DNA of 7,145 nucleotides, taken from positions 1-7,145 of the forward strand of contig JAFZJK010000126.1 of NCBI GenBank assembly GCA_017553965.1, given 5' to 3'. Positions 1 to 5,604 of the stretch are shown here, one piece after another. The position numbers and the translations under genes were made by a program. This DNA comes from Lachnospiraceae bacterium (GTDB lineage Bacteria > Bacillota_A > Clostridia > Lachnospirales > Lachnospiraceae). The notes below the pieces were generated by a model, which worked only from the letters and a program-made list of their open reading frames with translations, did no database searches and had not been told where the DNA came from. The stretch's first letter is position 1. Every line of letters starts with the position of its first letter.

Positions 1-289
1 CAAGATTCAGGGTATTGGCGGTGGAGCAACCCCTCCCGTAACGGACGTGAATATATTTGACGAAGTGATCGACGTGACGGATGAAGACGCGTATGCTTAT
101 GCAAGAAAAGTGCCTGTAGCGGAAGGTTTCACGGTCGGTATTTCAGCCGGAGCAGCACTGCGTGCCGCACGTGAAGTGGCCGTTCGGCCTGAGAATGCGG
201 GAAAGAACATAGTTGTGATCATTCCTGACAGCGGCGACCATTATTTATCAGGGGACCTTTTTGATATAAAAAAAACTGATAATAAGTAA
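1..289 (+). CDS. Cysteine synthase family protein, C-terminal part (5' end outside window)
   Basis: The reading frame is open from base 2 and ends at a TAA at 287-289, giving about 95 C-terminal residues of a fold-type II PLP enzyme. Visible family marks are KIQGIGGGA (the segment before the C-terminal strand), GISAGAAL (the serine that contacts the PLP pyridine nitrogen) and NIVVIIPDSGDHYLSGDLF, which replaces the usual PDxGERYLST-LF ending. The GTG at 47 is internal and not a real start, because the conserved KIQG motif lies upstream of it. The tail resembles the divergent paralogue at 3249-4187 (shared GGGA, DEDAY, ISAGAAL, RPEN-GKNIVV) more than the canonical one at 5605-6537, which suggests local duplication. 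No cysteines occur in the visible part. The exact reaction cannot be stated from this fragment; O-acetylserine sulfhydrylase is the default. Confidence 0.9.
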   Translation, partial: KIQGIGGGATPPVTDVNIFDEVIDVTDEDAYAYARKVPVAEGFTVGISAGAALRAAREVAVRPENAGKNIVVIIPDSGDHYLSGDLFDIKKTDNK

Positions 290-314
290 TAATATTCATT
301 TATGTATAAACCTA

Positions 315-343
315 TTGACATAGTAGGTGTATGGTGATATAAT
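315..343 (+). promoter_or_regulatory. Consensus housekeeping sigma-A promoter
   Basis: TTGACA at 315-320 and TATAAT at 338-343 are both perfect matches to consensus with an optimal 17-base spacer. A TG at 335-336 adds an extended -10. Transcription should begin near 350, leaving about 40 bases before the leader ORF. It lies 26 bases after the stop of the preceding gene and drives the leader, attenuator and tRNA region. No obvious repressor palindrome overlaps it, so a strong promoter with control after initiation is the simplest reading. Confidence 0.9.
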
Positions 344-391
344 CACATCATCTTGAAAAACACAAGACAAAATCTTTAAGGAGGCACGGTC

Positions 392-514
392 ATGATAAAC
401 AATACAGTAGTTATTTATAATGATATCATGTGTTGTCGAATGTATAAAACTTCCCGGTCGGAAATGGTCAATACATTCGATGATAGATCTGTGCGTCTTA
501 AAACCAGAATGTGA
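392..514 (+). CDS. Cys-Cys leader peptide of a transcription attenuator (40 aa)
   Basis: A short ORF that looks translated: AAGGAGG at 378-384 lies seven bases before the ATG at 392, and the TGA stop is at 512-514. It encodes 40 residues with two adjacent cysteines at residues 14-15 (TGT TGT, 431-436) in the context DIMCCRMYK. There are no other cysteines, no signal peptide and no recognisable domain. It sits about 50 bases after the predicted start of transcription and 30 bases before an intrinsic terminator. The Cys codons are placed at the foot of a hairpin whose loop carries the antiterminator strand (see the attenuator entry). By analogy with the trp, his and leu leaders, its likely job is to report Cys-tRNA(Cys) supply by ribosome stalling; the peptide itself probably has no function. 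It could instead be a small regulatory protein, but the RNA geometry favours a leader. Confidence 0.75.
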   Translation: MINNTVVIYNDIMCCRMYKTSRSEMVNTFDDRSVRLKTRM

Positions 515-580
515 TAATATGAGTTAAACACTTATAAGCCATTTTCCCGGGAGCGGTTTTTCTGCTACCCGGGATTTTTT
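431..580 (+). promoter_or_regulatory. Predicted Cys-codon transcription attenuator (protector, antiterminator, terminator)
   Basis: Three alternative helices can be drawn by hand. (1) The protector: 436-445 (TCGAATGTAT) is the exact reverse complement of 471-480 (ATACATTCGA), 10 bp, extendable at the base by G-U/A-U pairs to 432/484; TTCC 451-454 with GGAA 460-463 adds an inner stem. (2) The antiterminator: 452-457 pairs with 547-552 and 460-467 with 539-546, 14 pairs including one G-U, with bases 458-459 bulged. (3) The terminator at 545-574 followed by six Ts. Helices 1 and 2 compete for 452-467, and 2 and 3 compete for 545-552. A ribosome halted on the Cys codons 431-436 would cover the 5' arm of helix 1, free 452-467 and allow readthrough; a ribosome that passes lets helix 1 reform and termination occur. 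Complementarity is seen; function is inferred. Confidence 0.75.
545..580 (+). terminator. Intrinsic terminator of the leader
   Basis: The stem is TCCCGGGAGCGG (545-556) against CTGCT (562-566) and CCCGGGA (568-574), 12 pairs with one G-U and a single bulged A at 567. The loop is TTTTT, and TTTTTT follows at 575-580. It lies 30 bases past the leader ORF stop and 56 bases before the tRNA gene, so it would separate the promoter from the tRNA and the operon unless the antiterminator forms. Confidence 0.9.
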
Positions 581-636
581 ATGCTTTAACCCGTTCGCAA
601 GATTCATTTTACATACTTCCTTGAATAACTTTTTAA

Positions 637-706
637 GGTGTCGTAGCCGCTGGAACGGCATAGGTTTGCAAAACCGAAGTTGACGGTTCGAGTCCGTCCG
701 GCACTT
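637..706 (+). tRNA. tRNA-Cys (anticodon GCA), slightly unusual, CCA not encoded
   Basis: A full cloverleaf can be drawn. The acceptor stem is 637-643 with 699-705 (seven pairs, including G1-U72 and one inner G-U). The D stem is GCCG 646-649 with CGGC 656-659 around a short CTGGAA loop. The anticodon stem is 661-665 with 673-677 around TTGCAAA, anticodon GCA at 668-670. The variable loop is AGTT, and the T stem GACGG/CCGTC encloses TTCGAGT. The unpaired discriminator base is T706, the U73 typical of tRNA-Cys. Oddities are an A-G mismatch in the anticodon stem (662/676), a six-base D loop beginning with C where A14 is usual, a G-U terminal acceptor pair, and no CCA after base 706. It is placed after the attenuator terminator and 43 bases before the peptidase gene, so it probably has to be cut from the operon transcript. 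U73 and GCA, the main cysteinyl-tRNA synthetase identity elements, are intact. Confidence 0.87.
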
Positions 707-749
707 TTCGGATAAAACAAATCCAATTACGGAGGAAAGGAGAGAAGAA

Positions 750-1901
750 ATGGGAGATATAGGTACAGTAAACAAAGAACGGATCGTTTCGGAATTTATA
801 AAGCTTACATCAATAGATGCTCCTTCATATCATGAAAGCCTGATCGCAGAATACATAAAAGAAAAGCTTAAAAGCCTGGGTTTAAGAGTTGAAGAGGACC
901 ATGCAAAAGAAAAACTTCTTGAAGAAGATGAAACAAGAGTCGATACGGCATCAAATATATATGCATATCTGGAAGGCAGCACTGAAGATGCCCCGATCCT
1001 GTTCTCGGCACACATGGATACGGTATCTCCCGGAATAGGTAAGAAGGCTGTAGTACATGATGACGGAACAATCACCTCACAGGGCAGCACGGTACTCGGA
1101 GCGGATGATGTATCCGGACTTGTCTCGATCATAGAGGCACTTACGGTTATCAAAGAAAAGAATATACCGCACAGACCTTTGGAGATATTGATCACTACCG
1201 GTGAAGAACCTTACTGCTCAGGGAGCCGATTCATAGAATATGACCGTATAAGGTCGAAGGAAGGATATGTTCTTGATCTTTCGGGACCGGTTGGAACGGC
1301 AGCAATATCTGCTCCGTCCATAATATCAATAAAGGTTGAGATAGTAGGTAAGACAGCACACGCAGGCTTTACACCGGAAAAAGGGATAAATGCCTTAAGT
1401 ATAGCGGCAGATGCCCTGTCCAGTATACGGACCGGAAGAGTATACAATGACATGACGGTAAACTTCGGAAAGATACATGGAGGAAGCGGGATCAACATAG
1501 TCCCAGGCACTATAACCGTAGAAGGTGAAATACGATGCACGGAACATGAAAAAGCTCTTTGCGAGGCAGAACTTGTAAAACAGATATTTGAAAAAGCGGC
1601 AAAGAATTACGGAGGAAGAATAAATTTTTCAATAAATGAGCATATCAGGTCTTATATAATATCCGACAAAAAAAATGTTGTAAAAAGATTTGTTACTGCG
1701 GCAAAGGCGGAGATGCGATGTAAAGAGCCGGAATGCATAACAACTTATGGTGGAAGCGATGCAAACCGGCTGAATGCAAACGGGATAGAGACTATAGTCC
1801 TGGCCTGCGCAATGGAAAACAGTCACAGTACGGAAGAATATACAACCGTTTCGGAGCTTGAAAGATCCGCAGGACTTACGTTAAGACTGATGACAGAATA
1901 A
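750..1901 (+). CDS. M20 family metallopeptidase, PepT-like
   Basis: A 383-residue cytosolic zinc peptidase without a signal peptide. The family metal ligands and catalytic residues are visible: HMD at 88-90 (His88, Asp90), GADD at 117-120 (bridging Asp), GEEP with Glu152-Glu153 (general base and metal ligand), LDLSGPVG with Asp176, and NSHS with His359 near the C terminus. KTAHAGFTP (201-209) marks the lid/dimerisation domain with its conserved His204. Length and motif spacing fit peptidase T-like di/tripeptidases of clostridia. GGAGG at 731-735 and AGGAG at 738-742 precede the ATG. It is the first protein gene after the attenuator and tRNA-Cys. The substrate cannot be read from sequence. In this context, hydrolysis of cysteine-containing peptides such as Cys-Gly from glutathione, or deacylation of an imported cysteine conjugate, is a reasonable inference. 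It contains six cysteines, none an expected metal ligand. Confidence 0.9.
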   Translation: MGDIGTVNKERIVSEFIKLTSIDAPSYHESLIAEYIKEKLKSLGLRVEEDHAKEKLLEEDETRVDTASNIYAYLEGSTEDAPILFSAHMDTVSPGIGKKAVVHDDGTITSQGSTVLGADDVSGLVSIIEALTVIKEKNIPHRPLEILITTGEEPYCSGSRFIEYDRIRSKEGYVLDLSGPVGTAAISAPSIISIKVEIVGKTAHAGFTPEKGINALSIAADALSSIRTGRVYNDMTVNFGKIHGGSGINIVPGTITVEGEIRCTEHEKALCEAELVKQIFEKAAKNYGGRINFSINEHIRSYIISDKKNVVKRFVTAAKAEMRCKEPECITTYGGSDANRLNANGIETIVLACAMENSHSTEEYTTVSELERSAGLTLRLMTE

Positions 1902-1957
1902 GAACAAAATAAAAAAACAAACTAAATATCGATATGATAAACGGAGGATTAAAAACC

Positions 1958-3226
1958 ATGAGATCAATTAACAGAAAGAAGAAAAATATAAGCACATTAG
2001 TATCAGGATTGCTTTTAGCTGCATTATTACTCACAGGCTGTGGAACAGCCGGAGTAGCAGCTGATGCAAAGGATGAAACACAGACACAGACACAAACCCA
2101 AACTCAGACACAGAACCAGGATGCAAACACCGCATCGACTACAGGAAATGACGAAATAACAGGAACAGTAGAAGTAAAGAAAGATCTTGAGCCTTTAAGC
2201 GTTTCATATCCCGCAGGAAATATACGTGTAACCGTCAACATCCTGGCACTCCAGAAGGGCTATTTTGAGGAGCAGGGCATCACCGTTAATCCTGTAGCTA
2301 TAGGCGGAAACGATGCACTTACAGCTATCAATGAGGAAAACGGAGCACTTGATATTCTTACCGCAGGCTTTGTTCCGGATGTACAGGCGATCGGTGCAGG
2401 ATATGATCTGGCATTTATAGCCGGTACAGCTGTTGAAGGCGGAGCAGTTATCGCAAAGAAAGGAAATGCAGCTAATTTCAAGGGAACAGATAAGCTGTTA
2501 AATATTGACGCAGTTACAAATGCAAAACTTGGTTTTGCAAGAAATGAAGCAGCCTGGATCGTTACCAGACAGTACCTTTTAGATAACGGTGTAAGTGCAG
2601 ATACAATAAAAGCGATCGAGAATGAAGAAACAGGTAACGTTTCATTCTATGCAGATGCGACAGCAACAGCACAGGCAGTTCAGAAGGGTGAAGCAGAACT
2701 CGGATTCCTTCCTATGGAATTTGCACTTCTTTACGCTGACGCATATGATCTTGAGGTAGTTGTAGCAGCAGGTGATCTTTCACCCGATTATGTATGCTGC
2801 CGTGAAGTAACTTCAAATAAGAGGTTAAATGATAAATATGATTCATATGTAGCTTATGAAACAGCAAGGATCAAAGCTTTTGAATACTATAAGAAGGGCG
2901 AGACAGATGCAGCCGTTAAGGCAGATGTAGTAAAGACAGTAGCAGAGTATTCAGGAAAGGAACCCGATTACGTAGAGACATATCTTTACGGCGGAGTTAC
3001 CAAATTCGCTGTAGATCCCAATACCGAAGGCATTAAGAACTATGTTAAAGCTGCTTATAACTCAGGCGTATTTACAGGTAATGCAGTCGATTTCGGCAGT
3101 TATGATATTGCACAGAATATAAATACAAAAGCATATAAGCAGGCACTTGACGGACTTATAGCTGCAAACCCTGATAATGATTTTTATAAGGGATTACTTG
3201 ATCAATTTACTAAAGCAAATTCATAA
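1958..3226 (+). CDS. ABC transporter substrate-binding lipoprotein, sulfonate/nitrate (SsuA/TauA/NMT1) class
   Basis: 422 residues from the ATG at 1958, chosen because GGAGG (1943-1947) sits ten bases upstream; the in-frame ATG at 1934 has no binding site. The N terminus is a lipoprotein signal: a basic RKKK stretch, a hydrophobic core and the lipobox LLTG before Cys28. A low-complexity linker with six Thr-Gln dipeptides (41-52) tethers the binding domain. The mature domain begins near PLSVSYPAGNIRVTVNILAL and continues KGYFEEQGITV and ALDILTAGFVPDVQAI, the pattern of periplasmic-type proteins that bind sulfonates, taurine, nitrate or thiamine precursors. It would be anchored outside the membrane and deliver ligand to a permease and an ATPase; the ATPase is probably the gene at 6577, and no permease is in the window. 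The ligand is unknown; an organosulfur compound is inferred from the neighbours. An adjacent Cys pair occurs at residues 280-281. Confidence 0.88.
   Translation: MRSINRKKKNISTLVSGLLLAALLLTGCGTAGVAADAKDETQTQTQTQTQTQNQDANTASTTGNDEITGTVEVKKDLEPLSVSYPAGNIRVTVNILALQKGYFEEQGITVNPVAIGGNDALTAINEENGALDILTAGFVPDVQAIGAGYDLAFIAGTAVEGGAVIAKKGNAANFKGTDKLLNIDAVTNAKLGFARNEAAWIVTRQYLLDNGVSADTIKAIENEETGNVSFYADATATAQAVQKGEAELGFLPMEFALLYADAYDLEVVVAAGDLSPDYVCCREVTSNKRLNDKYDSYVAYETARIKAFEYYKKGETDAAVKADVVKTVAEYSGKEPDYVETYLYGGVTKFAVDPNTEGIKNYVKAAYNSGVFTGNAVDFGSYDIAQNINTKAYKQALDGLIAANPDNDFYKGLLDQFTKANS
2078..2119 (+). repeat. Thr-Gln dipeptide repeat in the lipoprotein linker
   Basis: Six imperfect ACACAG-like hexamers encode (Thr-Gln)6, followed by Asn-Gln. 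The repeat lies just after the lipidated Cys and is the flexible tether. Synonymous variation (CAG/CAA, ACA/ACC/ACT) shows it is not a freshly expanded tract, although the first two units are identical and could slip. Confidence 0.8.
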
Positions 3227-3248
3227 GAAACAAAGAAAGGTACGTTAG

Positions 3249-4187
3249 ATGGGAAAGATATATGAGAATATCCTGGAACTGGTAGGAAACACACCTCTGC
3301 TCCATCTGAACCGAATAGAGGAAGAAACCGGTATAAATGTAAAACTTTATGCGAAGGTAGAAGGCTTTAATCCTGCGGGGAGTGTAAAAGACAGAGCGGC
3401 TCTTCATATGATAGAGGCTGCCGAGGCAGAAGGAAAGCTGAAACCCGGCGGAACTATAGTAGAAGGCACATCCGGAAACACCGGTATAGGACTGGCTATG
3501 GTAGCGGCTGTTAAGGATTACAAAGCGGTCATCTGTATGGCAGAAGGAGCAAGCAAAGAAAAAATAAAGCTTTTAAAAGCATATGGCGCGGATGTTGAAC
3601 TTACACCAAAGCCAAACGGTTTTGGCGGCGGTGGAAAGAAAGCTGTGGATCTGGCAGAGTCCATACCCGGAGCTTTCCGCCCTGCACAGGGTGAAAATCC
3701 CCACCATCCGGAAACTCATTATCTGACCACCGGCCCTGAAATATGGAAGGCGATGGACGGAAAGGTAGATATTTTCGTGGCATCGGTCGGGACAAGCGGG
3801 ACCTCGGGAGGTATAGGCAGATTCTTAAAGGAACAAAATGAGAACATAGAGATATACGGAGTAGAGCCTAAGGGATGCCCGGTACTTAACGGAGGCGAAG
3901 CTGGACCGCATAAGATACAGGGTATAGGCGGAGGCGCGATATGCCCGATAACGGATCTTACACTATACAAGGAAATACTTCTTTGCAGTGACGAGGATGC
4001 ATATAAATACGCAGGGCTCTGCCCCAAAAAAGAGGGACTGCTTATCGGCATAAGTGCCGGAGCGGCACTCTGGGCTGCAGTGGAAGTCGGAAGCCGTCCC
4101 GAAAACAAGGGAAAGAATATAGTAGTTCTTTTCCCCGACGGAGGAAACAAATATCTGTCGAGCGATCTGTACGATGTCGCTGACTGA
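3249..4187 (+). CDS. Divergent cysteine synthase family PLP enzyme
   Basis: 312 residues, the normal length for O-acetylserine sulfhydrylase. GNTPLLHLNRI (13-23) opens the fold. Lys47 in GSVKDRAA is the PLP Schiff-base lysine, TSGNTGIGLA (74-83) is the substrate-carboxylate loop, GTSGT (181-185) binds the PLP phosphate, GISAGAA (267-273) carries the pyridine-contacting Ser, and LFPDGGNKYLSSDLY closes it. Several conserved places differ from the canonical copy at 5605: EGTSGN for EPTSGN, AEGASKEK for PDTMSIER after the second domain strand, FGGGGKKA for KGGMKAA, PAQGENPHHPETH for PGQFTNGSNPKAH, and GTSGT for GTGGT. The changes cluster in substrate-facing loops, so a different acceptor or sulfur donor is possible. 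GAAAGG (3235-3240) serves the ATG, 22 bases after the lipoprotein stop. It is closest to the truncated gene at 1-289. PLP enzyme is certain; the exact reaction is not. Confidence 0.88.
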   Translation: MGKIYENILELVGNTPLLHLNRIEEETGINVKLYAKVEGFNPAGSVKDRAALHMIEAAEAEGKLKPGGTIVEGTSGNTGIGLAMVAAVKDYKAVICMAEGASKEKIKLLKAYGADVELTPKPNGFGGGGKKAVDLAESIPGAFRPAQGENPHHPETHYLTTGPEIWKAMDGKVDIFVASVGTSGTSGGIGRFLKEQNENIEIYGVEPKGCPVLNGGEAGPHKIQGIGGGAICPITDLTLYKEILLCSDEDAYKYAGLCPKKEGLLIGISAGAALWAAVEVGSRPENKGKNIVVLFPDGGNKYLSSDLYDVAD

Positions 4188-4215
4188 TGAGGTAAAAAAT
4201 AAAAACACAGGAGAA

Positions 4216-4241
4216 AAAGTTTGAAAAAGCTTTCAAACTTT
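4216..4241. repeat. Perfect 11-bp inverted repeat before the transferase gene
   Basis: AAAGTTTGAAA (4216-4226) and TTTCAAACTTT (4231-4241) are exact reverse complements around an AAGC loop. No T-run follows, so it is not a good terminator. A CAGGAG sequence (4208-4213) lies just upstream, and the hairpin covers the TTG at 4221 that would be the only alternative start served by it. It may stabilise mRNA, gate translation or be part of a small inserted element. Confidence 0.75.
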
Positions 4242-4290
4242 CATCGGTGCCGCGGCAGGCACGTCACCGATGTGCACCATGCCTGCGGCA
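4242..4290. repeat. GC-rich segment with nested inverted repeats
   Basis: CATCGGTG (4242-4249) is complementary to CACCGATG (4265-4272). Separately, TGCCG (4248-4252) and CAGGCA (4256-4261) pair with TGCCTGCGGCA (4280-4290), 11 pairs with a three-base bulge. The two foldings interlock and overlap at 4248-4249. The segment is clearly richer in G+C than its surroundings and sits between the AT-rich hairpin and the likely start codon at 4302. It could be an RNA control element or a small mobile palindromic repeat; only other copies in the genome would tell. Confidence 0.65.
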
Positions 4291-4301
4291 AGGTACATAA
4301 C

Positions 4302-5552
4302 ATGAGCGATACAGAAAAGACAATAGATATAGGAAGTGCATGCAGTTTGAGCTTTGGCAGTCATGCTAAAAAAGGGAAAGCTGATTATACGGATGAAGAA
4401 GCAGAGCTTCATGCAAAGGAAGTGGGTGCAAGACCCAGACCCAAGGAAACAATAAGCGAGATAGATGAAAGAGGTGCATTCATACGTCAGCCCAATGCTT
4501 TTATAAAAGGCTTCGGAGCAAAGGATGATGAGTTTAAGGCAGAGGCAAACAGGTTTGCCATATACTGGGCGCATGGATGCCACTGGTCAAACAGACCTGT
4601 GATCGTAAGAGATATTTTAGGACTGGATAAGGTTATTTCAGAGGTACATACCACTCACAGCGGCGAAACCAATGTATACGGACACGGCTTTGCTGATTAT
4701 CCCGGACATAAGGATCCTTTGGCAGGAGCATACTTCTTAAGTGAGTTTTATAAGAATGCAGACCCTGAGTACAAAGGCAGGGCTACCACACCTACATTTG
4801 TGGATCTGAAGGAAAAGAAAGCTGTAAATAACGATTATCATCGTTTGACAAACTATATCGAGGTACAGTTTAGACCGTTCCAGCCGGTAGATGCACCGGA
4901 CCTTTACCCTAAGAAGTACAGAAAAGAGATCGACGAGTTTAATGACTGGTTATTCCCTCATATAAATAACGGACACTATCGTATGGCCTTCTGCCAGTCC
5001 TGGGAAGCTTACGATGAGGCTTACGAAGATTTCTTTGATTCTCTTGAAAAACTTGATAAGCGTCTTTCGGAGAACAGATTTATCTTCGGAGACTATATTA
5101 CGGATTCCGATGTACGTCTTTATGTTACTCTGGTACGATGGGAGACAAGTTACTATCGCAATGTCGGACCTATAAAGAAGAGGATAACGGAATATCCCAA
5201 TATCTGGGGATATGTTAAGGATCTCTTTAGCCTCGATGTATTCAGAAGATATACCTTCTTTGAATTCCCTAAGGATGGTGGTCCTGATCTGTTTAGAAGC
5301 TATGCATACCGCATCGCATCACAGGTACCGTATGATACACTTTGGAAGACAGACGGTGAAAGAAAGAAGCTGAGTGCCGATCCCGAGAATGTATACTTAA
5401 AGCATCCGGCTGGTGAAACTGCTGAGGATTATCAGTCAGAGATATCGACAACTATCTGGAACTCACCGAGCTGGGAGGACCGTAATCCGAAGAACGGCGT
5501 ACTGCCTCAGGATGCAAGCATTAACCCGATCGTGAGCAAACTGAGATCCTGA
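4302..5552 (+). CDS. Glutathione S-transferase, YqjG/ECM4 (glutathionyl-hydroquinone reductase-like)
   Basis: 416 residues from the ATG at 4302. A TTG at 4221 with CAGGAG seven bases upstream would add 27 His/Cys-rich residues, but that stretch is GC-rich, buried in hairpins and unlike the rest in codon use. The ATG has only a weak AAGG (4290-4293). The fold is an N-terminal thioredoxin-like domain with the catalytic Cys93 in GCHWSNR (the CPWAHR site of E. coli YqjG), TTPTFVDL (cis-Pro region, about 162-169), then the helical domain with NNGHYRMAF, EAYDEAYEDFFDSL and GDYITDSDVRLYVTLVRW (263-280), all close to YqjG. Known relatives reduce S-glutathionyl-hydroquinones using glutathione. This protein is longer than the roughly 330-residue E. 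coli enzyme, has a long N-terminal leader, and ends in an unusual tail without the normal SHxxINP motif, apart from SINPIV. Here it may free thiols from conjugates; this is inferred. Confidence 0.82.
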   Translation: MSDTEKTIDIGSACSLSFGSHAKKGKADYTDEEAELHAKEVGARPRPKETISEIDERGAFIRQPNAFIKGFGAKDDEFKAEANRFAIYWAHGCHWSNRPVIVRDILGLDKVISEVHTTHSGETNVYGHGFADYPGHKDPLAGAYFLSEFYKNADPEYKGRATTPTFVDLKEKKAVNNDYHRLTNYIEVQFRPFQPVDAPDLYPKKYRKEIDEFNDWLFPHINNGHYRMAFCQSWEAYDEAYEDFFDSLEKLDKRLSENRFIFGDYITDSDVRLYVTLVRWETSYYRNVGPIKKRITEYPNIWGYVKDLFSLDVFRRYTFFEFPKDGGPDLFRSYAYRIASQVPYDTLWKTDGERKKLSADPENVYLKHPAGETAEDYQSEISTTIWNSPSWEDRNPKNGVLPQDASINPIVSKLRS

Positions 5553-5604
5553 TTCTTTAAACGTATTTGATCCGGCTTATTATTAGAAATGTTGGAGGAT
5601 TATT

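Noticed and set aside
608..636. Separate promoter for the tRNA (TTTACA 608-613 with TTTTAA at 631-636)
   Set aside because: The -10 matches consensus at only three of six positions, and transcription would start inside the mature tRNA.
350..720. T-box riboswitch controlling the operon through tRNA-Cys
   Set aside because: No T-box sequence of the AGGGTGGNACCGCG type and no specifier stem I could be found. The tRNA-like segment folds as a tRNA itself and lies after the terminator.
524..775. Minus-strand ORF of 83 codons across the terminator and tRNA region
   Set aside because: It overlaps the terminator, the tRNA cloverleaf and the start of the peptidase gene, and its product has no recognisable domain. 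It is best explained as chance.
830..1826. Several minus-strand ORFs inside the peptidase gene
   Set aside because: They are antisense shadows of a well-supported metallopeptidase, with no recognisable motifs.
1934..1957. Earlier ATG for the lipoprotein
   Set aside because: No ribosome binding site precedes it, whereas the ATG at 1958 has GGAGG at a proper distance and gives a standard lipoprotein signal.
4216..4241. Hairpin read as an intrinsic terminator
   Set aside because: The stem is AT-rich and is followed by CATCGG rather than a T-run, so termination is unlikely.
4270..4305. Tiny ORF from ATG 4270 whose stop overlaps the transferase ATG (ATGA)
   Set aside because: It has only 11 codons, no ribosome binding site and lies inside the GC-rich palindromes. 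The overlap is suggestive of coupling but not supportable.
3719..4583. Minus-strand ORFs opposite the divergent cysteine synthase and the start of the transferase
   Set aside because: The plus-strand genes carry complete family motifs; the antisense products look like reversed codon bias.
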